Below are positions 13,325 to 25,497 of a stretch of DNA of 64,000 nucleotides, piece after piece. The stretch spans positions 1,965,743-2,029,742 of the forward strand of contig JANVCC010000021.1 of the NCBI GenBank assembly GCA_025345505.1. The letters are read 5' to 3'. Source of the DNA: Todiramphus chloris collaris. Lineage: Eukaryota > Chordata > Aves > Coraciiformes > Alcedinidae. Below the pieces are notes generated by a model. The model did not search any database and was not told where the DNA came from. It was given only the letters and a program-made list of their open reading frames with translations. A program made the position numbers and the translations under genes. Position 1 is the stretch's first letter. Each line of letters opens with the position of its first letter.

Positions 13325-13692
13325 GCTCATCATGATCAGTTGTGGACACCTTGAGAAGGACATAGCAGAAATTAAACGGGTTCAGAAATTGCAACGGAAA
13401 TAATTAGAGGCATGAAACGCTTCGAGATGAATAGTGAAAACAAACCTGTTTGCTTCAGAGAAGGGAAAAGATAAAGGTGTTCAAAATAATGAATGGTACC
13501 AAAGAAAGTCAGTCCTCTTCATCATTTTCCATCACACACAAGCAGGAGCACATCTGCTGACAATGAAAGGCAAAGGGTGGAAGGCAATCCTTTCTCACAG
13601 CATATGGCTGCCTGGTGCAGTTACTTCCAACCAGGCCAGCCAACGCCAGGAAGTTCCACAAATTAAAAAGGAACGGAAATGTTCCTGGAAAA
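13325..13692 (+). mobile_element. Ancient CR1/L3-like LINE fragment
   Basis: The plus strand carries, in the expected order, diverged pieces of the ORF2 C-terminal coding region of old amniote CR1/L3 elements: ATTAGAGGCATGAAACGCTT (family IIRGMKRL), then AAAGGTGTTCAAAATAATGA (family KVFKIMNG), then a segment near 13,600-13,670 corresponding to the 'fixed-up C-terminus' with NQASQRQEVPQIKKERKC in one frame. There are many stops and frameshifts. It is much older than the other CR1 copies in the window. Confidence 0.6.
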
Positions 13693-14940
13693 AAAAATAA
13701 TAATAATAAAAAAAGAATATGTTAAGTGCTAAAAATAAAGTTGTGGTTTGATTTTAATGGAGCTTATCTTCCAGCGTAAGCTGCAGGTCATAAAGCAGTC
13801 TTTGAGGGTGGTCAAAATCAAAGTTTTTTACCTCAGAGGAGACTCTTTTTAACTACCTTCTTCCAGCATTCTTCAGACCTTTCACTGCCAGAGCCAGCAC
13901 TTCCCACTGACCCAGAGAGGATGCTGGGACAGATGCAGGAATGGCTGGTTATGGAGCAGCAGGTCCTGTTCTACTGCACCAGCAAATAGGAAAAAGCAAG
14001 GAGGAGCTAAATGTGACTCCAGGGAGACAAAAAGAGACAAGACTTTGCAAGAGCACAAAACTGAAAGCCAGCCCCACAGTTCAGCTCGGTTCCTAAACAG
14101 CCAAATTTTCAGAGTGATGCTTCCACTTGGAAACTAGCAGTGGAAAAAAAAAAAGAGAGAAGTTCTGCAGACAATGGCTTTTCAGGAAAGATTATTAAAC
14201 TGACAAAAGCCACCGAGAGAAAATTTCACCATCTGTACAAAGCAGAAGAGCCGTGAGCAACCCGGGAAGCAGCGAGGGCAGCAGGAGAAGGCAGTTGGAA
14301 GAGTGGAAGCTGGAGATGTTGTCTTTGCTCCTCAAGATGAACAAAACCAGACCGTATTTCCCAAAACTGGTCTCACTTTCACCCCTGTATGATCACACAT
14401 GGTAACTCGTGCTCACTCATTTTGTTGCTTGTATCGATAGTTTTCCTGAAACACACTTTAAGAACAGATAACATTCATTTCATTTTTTCTTAGTGGGTTG
14501 GTTAAAACTGAATCTTTTGGGGATTCTTTTGAAGATATAAGAAAAAAAGGACCAGTTTTGGCACGTGCGCCGTATCTCACTTCTTTCGGGATGCTCTTTG
14601 TTAAAATTTTAAGTAAGGCCCAATGTGTTACTCTTAGGGGTTTTATGAACAAGCAGGAATTCTTTACCACTTCTGGAGATGCCAAGCAGAAGTCCCTCTG
14701 TCTCCTCTTGAGGGGCTTGAGGTGGGCCAAATGCCTAACCTAGGAAAAAAAGTTTTTGACTGAAAGGAGCCAATATAAAGCACACACCACTGTTCAGTAA
14801 TTTCAGAAATGTTCCACCTTCTTCTTAGTTTCATCACATTTTTAGACACATTCTGTCCCTTCCAAAGTAGCAAAGGTTCTGAAGTCTGCTATGACTGGAA
14901 TTTAGAATGCAATGGATATTCCTTTGTGTGTGCAGATGCT
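13693..14940. other. Unique sequence up to the LTR, no gene seen
   Basis: A/T-rich with short purine runs and a small (AAT)n at 13,696-13,711. Opposed open frames of 60-90 codons near 14,458-14,873 have no recognisable similarity. Confidence 0.45.
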
Positions 14941-15536
14941 TGGTGGTTTGACCTTGGCTGGACTCCAGGTGCCCATCAAGCTGCTCTATCACTCCCCTCC
15001 TCCTCTCAACTGGACCTGGGGGAAGAAAAGCAGATTAAACTCATGGGCTAAGACAAAGGCAGTTTAATGAAAAGCAAAGCAAGGCCATGCACGGAAGGAA
15101 AAGAAAACAAAGATTTATTCTCTGTTTCCCACCAGCAGGTGATGTCTGGCCCCTTTTTGGGAAGCAGGGCTCCAAACATGCAGTGGTTGCTCTGAGGGAC
15201 AAGCCAATGCCCCCCTACCCTTCCTTCTCCTCCTTTCCCTAGCTTTTATTGTTAATCTGACATCATATGGTAATCTGACATCATATCCCTTTGGTCAGGC
15301 TGGGGCAGCTGTCCCAGTCGTGTCCCCTCCCAAGATCTCATCCCCCCATCCCACTGCAGGGGGAATGTTGGACAGCAGCCCTGGTGCTGTGCAAGCCCTG
15401 CCCAGCAGCAGCCAGACCCGGGGGTGTGAGCAGCACCTTTCCAGCTCCCAGTGCACAGCACAGCACTGGGAGGGCTGCTCTGGGCAGAATTCACTCCAGC
15501 TCAGCCAGACCCAATACCGCATGGCAATTTCTAACA
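14941..15536 (-). mobile_element. Endogenous retrovirus LTR (avian ERVL type), probable solo LTR
   Basis: Read on the minus strand the block starts TGTTAGAAATTGCC at 15,536. It has an AATAAAAGC TATA-like box near 15,247, an AATAAA polyadenylation signal near 15,115, ATTAAACTGCC near 15,065 and ends near GGTCAAACCACCA at 14,941. This order matches the avian ERVL LTR plan as I know it. No gag or pol sequence flanks it, so a solo LTR is most likely. No clean 5-bp target-site duplication is visible. It contains a local tandem duplication (15,253-15,287) of a unit containing TCTGACATCATAT. Confidence 0.75.
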
Positions 15537-15931
15537 TTAGTTCTGCCCCATGTTTCTTTTTTTTTTTGTTATTTTAACTCTGCTTCTCTCACCTGATCTT
15601 CTAACGTGGCATCCTCCCCAGCTAATGCAGATCATTATGTGGTCACTCTGCTGGCAGAGGTAAGCATGATACAGGTTTTTCCACATCTAATTTTTTCTTG
15701 GGTAGCATTTTCTGCAAGGATTCTCTTGTTGCCTCTATCCATGCATTATATGTGTTTCCTTTTGCTTCCTAAGCTGAAAACATTACATAGAAAACCATTA
15801 TAAAATCATCCATATAAAATCATTCATTTGCAAGTAGCCTACCTTTCCCTTAAAGATATGGAGATCATTACTTGCTAGGAGTTCTTTCTTCTCTGAAGGA
15901 CAAGCTGATGTTCTGAGGGCTTTCACTGAGA
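15537..15931. other. Unique A/T-rich sequence, no gene seen
   Basis: Short spacer between the ERV LTR and the next CR1 fragment. It contains a T-run (15,559-15,568) and nothing else that could be supported. Confidence 0.45.
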
Positions 15932-16050
15932 TACAGAATCACAGAATTATTGAGGCTGGAAAAGACCTCTGAGATCAACAAGTCCAGCCTGTGACCTCTC
16001 ACCACCACATTGGCTAGACCATGGCATGAAGTGCCACATCCAGTCTTTCC
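15932..16050 (-). mobile_element. CR1 3'-end fragment, diverged
   Basis: Starts with ACAGAATCACAGAATTATTG and then GGCTGGAAAAGACCTCTGAG, a third CR1 3'-UTR variant. Only about 120 bp is recognisable before it passes into a degenerate CCTTAAA-type repeat. Confidence 0.8.
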
Positions 16051-16113
16051 TTAAACATTCCTTAAATTCCCTTAGTTTCCTTAAAAATTTCCTTAAACAT
16101 TTCCTTAAATTCC
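16047..16113. repeat. Degenerate tandem repeat based on TTCCTTAAA
   Basis: Five or six imperfect copies of a unit close to TTCCTTAAACA lie directly against the CR1 body. They look like local slippage of CR1-derived sequence. They produce the KCLRKFLRKLREFKECLRK pattern in the minus-strand frame, which is not a gene. Confidence 0.75.
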
Positions 16114-16749
16114 CCATTTCTGTGCAAGAGTTTATTCTCTGAGCACAGCCAAAGGAGAGAACCAGGCAGAGCAGTGGGAGAGCATCCAAGAACTTCCTGG
16201 GAAGAATTTCACACACCTCTTTCCTGGTCCTTCAACACGTACTGACAGAAATAAACATGGCTGAGAACACCATCAACCTAATCTGCTCTTTGATTTTGAT
16301 TTGTTGTAGAGAGGGGCTGTTCCAGTACACAGATAATTAGCAGAAAGTTGATCAGGGTTTTTCAATAAGCAATATAAACTCTGAAGCAGTGCTTAGAATA
16401 GTTAGTATTTACATACATACAGAGACACTTTGTTGTCCAGTAGCAGGCAGGGAATACTAACCAGATGAACCACTTTTTCACAGATCTTCCACAACAGAGG
16501 TAGGTACAAGGATTTCAGTAAAAAAAACCAAACCTGTAAAGTCAAAAGTCTTCAGGCAGCTCAGAGTGTATAAAACTTTTGAACACATCATGAAAGTCAA
16601 TGAAACAGAAAGGACAAGCTTGTTTATGTGATCAGCTCCAGCTCAAGATTCTCTGCTGACACCAGGGGGGTACAATGTAAATATGAAACACAAAAAATGA
16701 GTTTCTTCAGCCTCTGCAATGGTATCAGCTGGAATTGTACAGGTGTTCT

Positions 16750-16975
16750 CATAGAATCATAGAATGCCTTGGGTTGGAAGGGATCTCTAAAGGTCATGTA
16801 GCCTGACCCTCCTGCAGTGAGCAGGGACATCCTCAACTAGACTAGGTTGCTCAAAGACTCATCAAGCCTGACCTTGAATGTCTCCAGGGATGGGGCCTCC
16901 ACCACCGCCCTGAACAACCTCTCATATCACTTGGTTCTGCACCCCTGCTCCCTGCACCCAGAAGATGTGCTCTCC
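16750..16975 (-). mobile_element. CR1 3'-end fragment
   Basis: Begins CATAGAATCATAGAATGCC followed by TTGGGTTGGAAGGGATCTCT and continues through the CR1 3' UTR (near 16,880: CAGGGATGGGGCCTCCACCA). Truncated near 16,975. Two complete terminal ATAGAATC units are preserved. Confidence 0.9.
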
Positions 16976-17945
16976 AGATGATGTGCTTTCCTTTAGAAGT
17001 TCAGCTGAGATGGGCAGGTTGAGTTAAAAACTTAATCCAGGCAAGAGAAAAGTCATTGTAAGCACGTCTGTGAAACTCAAAAGAAAAGGCAGAGGTAAGA
17101 TCCCTTCCATCACTGATCATCCTTAGGCTTACCCTGCAGGCACTCCACCCAAAGACTTGGAGTTGGCCTTGGAAATACAGGTAATGTGGGGGAAAAAAAC
17201 TTTCTTCCCCACCCATGACCTTACAAGTAGCAACTCCTCCAGCTGGGCATCTGTGTCAATAAATGCAGTTCATCAGTTGAGGGACCATGTATCTTGTGAA
17301 CTAAGACTTCAGTGAAACCCCTTTCATCTGAAGGAAGAGAATTTGCTTTGCCAAGCCAACTTGACTTGATTTTTCTAAAAGAGAAAAACAGACCAGCTAA
17401 GCCAGAATAAAAATTTACAGAGTGAAAGCAAAAAGCACCTTTGAAAACCAGAAGGAAAGCAGGGAGATAGAAAATTATAATGTACCAATTAGAGTGGAAT
17501 GTGAGTCACCCATGCTAATGCAGGATTCTTTATATTTTGTTTTCCAGGAAAGCCTTCAAAAATACTGAAATTTAGCATCTGGACCTCAGAGTGGCAGCAC
17601 AAATGCTGACAATAATAAGAAACCACCAAACTTCACATAAGCAAGAGAAAAGCTTGGTCTTCTGCATTTTATTCAGTCTTGATAGCTCATATCCATCAAA
17701 ATCCACAGGCATTTCAGTGGGATTGTATCTTCGTTGCATTTTGGAATATCAACAACCAGCAGAGTCCTGTGACAGTGCTTTAGGCTCAGGCAAAAGCCTG
17801 ACAGGACTGAAAAATATGCTAGTGGCCACTACTTTCACTTCTGAACCAAAAGTAAAACGTGTGCACACGTGATTCTAGGGATGTACATCCTTGCATCTAT
17901 GGATATACAGCCTTACATTGTTTTTTTAATTATTTACTTTCCCCA
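16976..17945. other. Unique A/T-rich sequence, no gene seen
   Basis: No element or exon could be supported. The 93-codon frame at 17,591-17,872 has no similarity known to me and no splice context. Confidence 0.45.
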
Positions 17946-18087
17946 CAAAAAAAAAGGGGGGAAAAAAAGAAGAAAAAGAAGGAAACAAAGAAAAAAACAA
18001 AAAAAAAAAGGAAATAAAAAAAAAAAAAGGGAAAAAAGGGGGTGGAGAAAAGGAAAATAAAAAGAAAAAAGGAAAAAAAAGAAAGGT
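17946..18087. repeat. Long polypurine (A/G) tract
   Basis: About 140 bp that is almost wholly A and G on the plus strand, with only a few scattered C/T interruptions. Blocks of G5-6 alternate with A-runs. It gives a Lys/Arg-only frame on plus and a Phe-only frame on minus, both artefacts. Such tracts can form triplex (H-) DNA. Confidence 0.9.
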
Positions 18088-20392
18088 GGTTTTGCATTTG
18101 CAAATGCAGAGTGTTAGTAAACACTGAATTAGTTCACCCCTCCGTCTTGGTAAGGTCCATTAAGATCCAGTGGAAAAAGAGAAGTGCTTCAAAGTGGCAG
18201 TCTGTAAGAGAATCTTGTGCAGCCCATTCACAGCTCCCAAACCAGGCTTTGGTGCTCCCAAGGTTATGCACGTGTTTTGACCACAAAGAATTCAGCTCTG
18301 AAAAAGCAAAAAAAAAAATTAAAGAGCATCTTACAGCTCCATTCCTACAAAACTGTTTAAAATGGTTAAATAGAGAAAAATAAAATTCAAGAGAAAGTCT
18401 CGAGCTTCCTGGTGCAACTCGGGGCCAGAGCTGGCAGGAGGTACCGCTGGCTCCAGACTGGGTGGGGAACAAGATGCGCCTGGCATGGTTCACCGTGAAG
18501 CTCTCGTCTGACCCCTTGGCCCCTCACCTGCTTCTTCACCTCGCTGTGCCCTTTTTGGACCCACCAGGCAGCAGCAAAAGTTCAAAGCCTTATCACCCAT
18601 CTGCACCGGGCAGAAGCTGCGTTGGGAGCCAGGGAGGGAGGTGGGGGAAAGCTGCTGTGTCACCGCGTAGCGCTTGGCACCCCATCGCTGGCAAAGCCGG
18701 CTGTGGTCCAGCCTGATCCTCACCAGCAAGGGGGAAGAGCAGCAAAGAGAAAGCTGAGGAGGAAACCGTGGGGACTTCCCCTCAGCAACAGCGATATCTG
18801 ATGGCACAAAGAGGTTTTTTTTGGGACTGCGGGGACACTTTGCAGGATTATTCATGCAGAGGAGTTCAGAAGAGGTTGTAAAGAGCTTTGGGAGGATCCT
18901 AAACTGAGTGCAAACTGAGCACACCTCTGGTCATCTGCGAGAGGGAAGCAGCGGTGATTTATTTTAGCTGAGGAGTGTTTATGAGCTTATAGGCTTCCTG
19001 GGACCTTTGCATCCCACGATGACCATCATTGTAGCAATGTTCAAGGCACCGGCTGTCTTCACCTCCTGCTTCTCTCCGCAGAGGGTATGACACAGGCACT
19101 TTTCAGCACTCACGATTACTTTGCCTGGGAAACTCAGACTTAAATCCTCTTTTGTGAGCCTCTCGGCCCAGAAGGAATACAAATAATAGGAAAACACACC
19201 AACTGAAGTGATCAGAAAGGCCTCTACTGTTTCTACCTGTAATTTCTGGGGGTCTGAGGCATTACGGGCTCAAATGTGAGTGCTTATTTGGAGGGACAGC
19301 CCCAGCCCCACAGTCAGCATCCAGCTGGTGACCATCAGCAAACAAGGGAAACAGAAATGACAGGCTGAAAGAGAGGAATCTAGAGCAGGGGCCCCAAAAC
19401 ACCCACACAGTGCCTATTACACCACAAAGACATCCAGCAGACGCGACCAGTAGGAGCCCTGCCCAGATGTGTTAAGCAATTCCCTACTGATAGGGATTGC
19501 ATCAGCTCTCCGGATACAGCCCAATCATGCCAGTGATTTTTGCTGTCCTTGAAACTCTTTAAAGTACACAGCAAAGGCTTTTCTTTTTTTTGGTGGGGTT
19601 GCTTTTTTTTTTATCCAGCGGGTTGTTTTGGGTTTTTTTACCTTTGTTAAAAATCAGATTGCCCCGTACGTTTTATATTTTCAGTTCACTTGCTGGGATG
19701 GAGAATACCTTTGGGCAAAGTCTTTGTTTCCTTAAGCTTAACTCAGCTGTACAACCCGTACAGATGAACAGCTTTCAGAAATAAGGTACAGAGAAGTCCA
19801 GCAATAAGTACAGGCTGTAGTTTCTTTGTTGTGTAGATGGTGTCCTTCTTCGGTATGGCACAGCCTTTTCAGTCTCAGCGTGCTTTGTTCTCCATTTATG
19901 AACCAGTTCCTTGTTCCTTCAGCCCTCCTCAACCTTAAAATTAGGGTTGGGCAGCAGCTAAGCTGGAAGACAGCTCTGACCCCCTCTGCTTGTACAGATT
20001 GCATCAAATAATCTCAAATAGGTGGAGAAAAATCTCTCAGTCAGGGGGTGGCTTCCCTCCAGCAACAGCTCATGCAAAGGGAGTTTGTGAACGGCCAGAG
20101 CATCTTTTCCTCCTTCCCATGAGATCCCAGCCAGATCACGCTCCCGTGCATCCGAAGAAAAGAGATCAGGGTGGAAACAGCACCCGCCCCACGCTGCCTT
20201 TCTGCCTGGGAGAGGAGGCAGCCCTCTGCAAGGGGGTCACTGGTCTGGGGAGAGTGAAGGAGGCAGGTGCCAGTGGCCGGGTCATGCAGGAATGCCAAGG
20301 GCTTTGGCCACGTCCAGCTGCCACCCTCTGCGCTCTTGGTCCCTCGGAGGGGGTGGGAAAAGAAAACCCTGGAGAAGAGTCAGCAATAACAA
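18088..20392. other. Unique sequence, no gene seen
   Basis: Moderate GC between 18.4 and 18.9 kb with overlapping open frames on both strands (84 and 144 codons). None resembles a known protein and no exon structure is evident. Confidence 0.4.
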
Positions 20393-20574
20393 GTGACAGA
20401 GCCTGGCCCAGGCTTCCCAGAGAGGCGGTGGAGTCTCCTTCTCTGGACACTTTCAAGACCCTCCTGGATCCGTTCCTGCGTGGCTTACCCTGGGTGACCC
20501 TGCTCTGTCAGGGGGGATGGGCTCAATGATCTCCAGAGGACCATTCCAACCTCCACCATTCTATGATTCTATGA
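20393..20574 (+). mobile_element. CR1 3'-end fragment, sense orientation
   Basis: The plus strand reads through the ORF2 end ([20 protein letters not shown] in one frame, 20,400-20,459) and the 3' UTR to the terminal ATTCTATGATTCTATGAT at 20,557-20,574. 5'-truncated at about 20,393. Confidence 0.92.
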
Positions 20575-23500
20575 TAACAGGGCTGTCTAAAAGGCCACCT
20601 TGGAGGAACGGTCTCCCATCTCAGCACCCTGCCTGCTACACTTGGTGCCTCCCCACTATCCCTCTGTCCCCCACATCCTCTCCAGGCCTGCTGCAGGATT
20701 CTTTCTAACACATCTCACTTGTCCATGAGCAGCCTTAGCAACGTCCACATCCCCTCCAGCCCCAGAAAGGTCCCTTTGACTGACAGTGCTATCAGGTGCT
20801 AAATCTGCTCCTTTCTGCCCAGAGCTGCACTCCCATGGCTCTGGGATGCTTCAGGCTGAGCAGTGGCTGAAGCTGAAGAGCAACATGCCATCCAAGCACC
20901 GGGTAAGAAGACACTTGTTTCAGATGTGGAGTGAATGGTGATCATCATATTCTGCAGAGTTTGGGGGGAGACAGGGAGCAGATGAGGACCAGCTGCTGGA
21001 GCAGGAAAAAGGCAAAGATCAGGAGGGAAAAATGGGGCAGAGGGAGGAAGGTTTGCCTGGGACTGTCTGAGTGGTGAGAGCATGAAAGTGCAAAGCAGGG
21101 ACTGGTGTTCAGCAAGGCACTGAGACTCTTCTTTTCTCTTCTGTCCAGAAATGCTACTGAAAGCTTCTGAGGAAGTGTCCCAGCTCTTCCAAAAGCCTCA
21201 TCCACCCCTCAGCACAGGGCAGCTGGCAGCTGCCCTCTGCCACCTTCTTCCTTGCATACCTGGCACCGGTGCTGCAGGGAAATTCACATTTTTGTCCTGG
21301 CCATTGGCATGTCGGCAGGTTTCAGCGGTCTGGTGAGTCCGTGTGGTTTCTGTCCTTTTTAGAAACCCAGGCTCCCAATCTTGACTCTGTCTGCCATGGC
21401 ACGTAGCAGCACGTAACCCCTGAAGGGAGAATATCCATTAGGAGACACAAGCCACCAAGGACTCTGCTCCACTGACCAAGTTTTCTCCGTTGTAAGAAGG
21501 GATTTCAGATGAAAGTTTTGGGGCCAGTGAAAAAACCCTGAATGTGTTCTTCTTACATTCAAGCACATGGAAGGAAAACGTTGTTTTCTTTTTCGGGGGG
21601 GGGGAATAAAAGCATCACACTTTCAGAGGGGTACAATCAGACTTCCCAGAGGGGTTTCCAGCTAAAAGCAAAACCCAGCAATGGACAATTTCTTTTTCTT
21701 GAAATGGCCTCTTCTCTCAATAAATGAACAAACCTCCTTCGTTTTATTTTTTTACCTCAAACTTTCTGTATCGTTAACCTTCAAAGTGCAGTAGTGCTAC
21801 CTGTTCACCTCTTGGAGATGTTATGAAAGATACAGCCATGTGAAGCAGTGGGTCGCTGTAGTAATTAGCATCATAGGAAAAGGCCAATGAAGACACAAAG
21901 GCCGGTGCCTCCAGAATAGGGCTTAAATCGTCCATGAACTGTATGTTAACCGTAAGACTCACATAAAATGATGACCAGGCACAAAACATGCTGAGGTAAA
22001 AGCCTGCAAGAATAAATATGTGGCGTGCTGATAAAATCAAAGGCTCCATGGCTCACACAGGCACCATCTTTCTGATATTCCCTCGGAGATTTTTAGGCGA
22101 CTTGGCAACCAGAAGAATGGTTTTATTAGTTAATGGGCTTTGCGTCAAACTCAATTTGATTTGCTTTGTATGCATAATTTAGTCTTTTGCCTGGACACTT
22201 GAGGAAATTATGGATTTGTGAATTCTTTTCCACTAGACTAGGCCTCTCATAAATATATCTAAACCATGCAATATATCCGTATTTAAAAGAACTTAGGACA
22301 AAACCCTTCAATTTCTGTTCTAACCTTTGTTCACAATCTACTGGGTTTTTTTTACTCTGAAAGGCTTTCTTTTTGTCACTTTTTTTGCTCCACTCCATCT
22401 TCAATCAAAAAGAAATGCTTCCTAATCACAAGACATGACAGGGCTTGCTACATTTTGAAACAGCAGTATGCTTGGGTGCTTAAGAGCATTTGGCTTTGTG
22501 CTTTGCATTTAACCAACAACGCACCCAGGTGAGCCGCTATTGGACAAGGACTTAATCCCTGTCATGTTTAATCACTACATTAAAAGATTTAAAGACTAAC
22601 GTTAAAGGCCATTCAGTTTGGGCACCCTAGACTTAAATGATCGAGTTGGGAAAAAAGCCACTTGGTTTCTCCAGGCAAAACCTGTTTTAAATCTTTGAGA
22701 ACAAAAATCAGGAGAGCTGAGAAGGAAACTCGTTCTCTGTGACCCTCCCCCGACGTGGCTCAGGCATCCACCCCAATGCCCTCAGACTATATAAATAAAC
22801 ATATTTAAACATATTTATACAGACTGTATAAATAAACATATTTACTTAAATAGCTGCAATAAATGGTTAGCTCTGGCCCGCTTCTCTTCTGCATGACACC
22901 AAGAAGAATGTTATCAGGTCAGCACTGAACACGCCGAAAAATCCCATCCCCGCTCGGTGCATAACTGCAGCGAGGATGGCTCATCTCTTTCTCGGTGCAG
23001 AAGGCATGAGGGGGCCGTTTGACATTTCCTCAAGAATCTGGCCCCCAAATGTGATGTGTCCTGCTCAAATCTCACGCTGTCTCAGGATGTGATTGCCAGC
23101 AGCAGTAGCCAGGGCTGTTTCTGCTTGTCCAGCTGGATAAAGAGTTAGAAGCTTCACTTGGAGGTGTGGACGTTGCTATAATTCCCCACATGCTGTTACT
23201 CTGCCTTTAACTCAAATCTCAAGCAGCTGCACATCCAGGTTTGTCCCCTGGGGCCACACAACTCCCACGCTGCCTAAACTTCGTCGGCTTCCAAACTCAG
23301 TTCTCCAGTTCAACTCCAGCACTAGGCATTTTCAGCCTTGCAATTCATCAGCCGGGGGGACTCTGACGCTTCACATGAACTCTGGGGCAAATGCAATGCC
23401 TTCTGCACCGAGTGCCAAAGTCTCAGTCCCTCAGTGTCCAGATGAGGGGACTGATGGAGGCCACCACAGATTCTTCCTTGAGTTTCTTGCAGGTTTTCCT

Positions 23501-24600
23501 CCAGTGGAAACCAGTGTAGGCAGCAGGGAAGGAGTGAGGCACGCCAAGTCCCTCTCTCAAATGTGCCGTCAGGGTGTGGGTACCACAGCTCGGAGACATC
23601 CTCATGGTTGCCCTGATAGATGTCTCATGTCTTGGAGAACATACCAAAGTCCCTTTCCCTTGCTAAGACCAAATTTCATCAACTTCAGGGGATGCTTTGA
23701 AGATAATCAGTTGTTTAAACAGACCATTTTCAGAGTGCTGTTGAGAAGACCAGAGAGCTTAAAGGGTATTTCAGTCCTTGAGTTCATGCTTGCTTACATG
23801 TTGTGCTAGTTAGCTTTGCTGCTCAGTTTGTATCAGTGTTAAGTGTATCTGGAGGTGGGATATTGATGCATCAAGGAAAAGAAGAAAGAAATAAAATGAA
23901 TCACCTTATTGATTTTAAACATAGTCCTACAGTGCAAATGGAAGCCGCAGTTCCAGCAGAAATGGACACCTGAGATGACTTCCACTGAGCAGGGAGAAAA
24001 CACTTATGAGTTATAATCTTGTTATTATAAGACCATTGTAAGGAACTCTACTGAAGATGAGAAGATTTTAATTGTATTCATGAATTCAGATATGAAAAAT
24101 CAGGTTTCAGAACTCCAACCATGAGACAGTTGAAAGAGAATTTGGGGTTACAGCAACATTTCCCCACATTACAATCCCTCTTCCTGCAAAGAACCTGCAA
24201 AACCTGCCTCATCCGACCTTCCTTGTGAACAACAAGGGACTGTCCAAGGTCTCTCGCATTACTTTCCCTAGTGGGTAAGAAATTAGTGTTGTTCTAGCAG
24301 TGCAAATGGTACCTTTATAATTGCTTTAGCTACAGGTATGATTTAGTTTTTCACAGACAACCCTACAGTAATCATCACTCTTTCCAGCTACCACAACCTG
24401 GAATAAACTTCCAGGGAGCAACTCAGTTTCAATAATCGTCTTCTACCAACACCCCTGGAGCAAAGACATCCCTTCCTGATGCTTTCCCTCTACCCTTTTC
24501 TCTACGCTGCCTTGACTGAAAAGCATTTTCACAGACAGAAAGCTAACAATAACACACATCTTTTCAAACATCAAGTCTTCTTCATATGGTAGAAAAAACA
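20575..24600. other. Unique sequence, no gene seen
   Basis: Four kilobases with no recognised element apart from a 25-bp direct repeat at 22.8 kb and a G10 run near 21,595. The largest frame (23,375-23,809, 144 codons) has no similarity I recognise and lacks splice signals. Confidence 0.4.
22783..22844. repeat. 25-bp direct repeat, one mismatch
   Basis: CAGACTATATAAATAAACAT plus ATTTA at 22,783-22,807 recurs at 22,820-22,844 with a single A-to-G change. The period is 37 bp and the sequence is A/T-rich. Confidence 0.85.
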
Positions 24601-24745
24601 AACACCAAATTGTAAAGCAGCAGACTACACGGTGGTAACCACGAATGGAGAATCTATGTCATATAAGGGTTTTATCAGTAAAATGATTCCTTATGAATGT
24701 TCATTTAGATTTACAATGCCTCTGTGTAAACAATTAGCAATTTAT
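24601..24745. repeat. Diverged repeat, copy A
   Basis: Aligns by eye with 27,780-27,925. Both have GACTACAC, then AGAATCT, an exact TCATATAAGGGT core, then TTTACAATGCCT / TTTACAGTGCCT at matching spacing. Similarity of the 100-bp core looks to be roughly two thirds. The family is not recognised. Confidence 0.55.
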
Positions 24746-24746
24746 T

Positions 24747-25325
24747 CATAGAGTTATGGAATGGTAGAGGTTGGAAGGGAGCTCTGGAGATCATCAAGTC
24801 CAACACCCCTGCCAGAGCAGGGTCACCCAGGGCAGCCCACACAGGAACAGAGCCAGGAGGGGTTTGGAATCTCTCCAGAGAAGGAGACTCCACAGCCTCT
24901 CTGGGCAGCCTGGGCCAGGCTCTGTCATCCTCACAGCAAAGAAGTATTTCCTTATGTTGAGGTGGAACTTCCTCTGTTCCTGTTTGTGACCATTCCGCCT
25001 CATCCTATCCCAGGGCACCACTGACATAAGACTGGCCCCTTCTACTTGACACAGAGATTTATAACATTCATAAGATCCTCTCTCAGGCTTCTCTTCTCCA
25101 GGTTAAACAGCCCCAGGGCTCTCAGCCCTTCATCATCCTTGTAGGCTCTGTCAGACTCTCTCTAGTATTTCCCTGTCCCTCTTGAACTGGTGTTATTCCT
25201 ACACAGGTGTAGGACTCTACGCTTGCTCTTGTTGAACTTCATTAGGTTTGCCTTTGCCCAGTTCTCCAGTCTGTCCAGATCTCACTGGATGGCACTGCAG
25301 CCTTCCACTATATCAACCACTCCAT
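24747..25325 (-). mobile_element. CR1 retrotransposon with internal deletion
   Basis: Starts CATAGAGTTATGGAATGGTA. The ORF2 tail can be read on minus up to about 25,180. The sequence then jumps to an ORF2 region lying several hundred bp further 5' (near 25,230: GTTGAACTTCATTAGG, family NLMKFN). The segment coding for the intervening family motif [11 protein letters not shown] is missing, so the copy carries an internal deletion. Confidence 0.85.
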
Positions 25326-25497
25326 TTATCCCCATCTTATGTTAACAGTGCATTAAAAATATTCAAACCATGAAACTTTGGGGGTTTGTTTGGTTGGGGT
25401 TTTTTTTTTCCAATTAAAAATAAGCCACTGTTGTCTTCCTACCAATTCCTTATCATAAAAATTATCTTTGTCATGGGTGTGTGATATCCTAGTAGAG

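Noticed and set aside
17869..18124. Lys/Arg-rich and Phe-rich frames as possible basic or membrane peptides
   Set aside because: Produced by the polypurine tract; no start context or conservation evidence.
23375..23809. 144-codon open frame on the plus strand
   Set aside because: No similarity to a known family, no splice or promoter context, and opposed by another frame; length is within chance expectation for this GC content.
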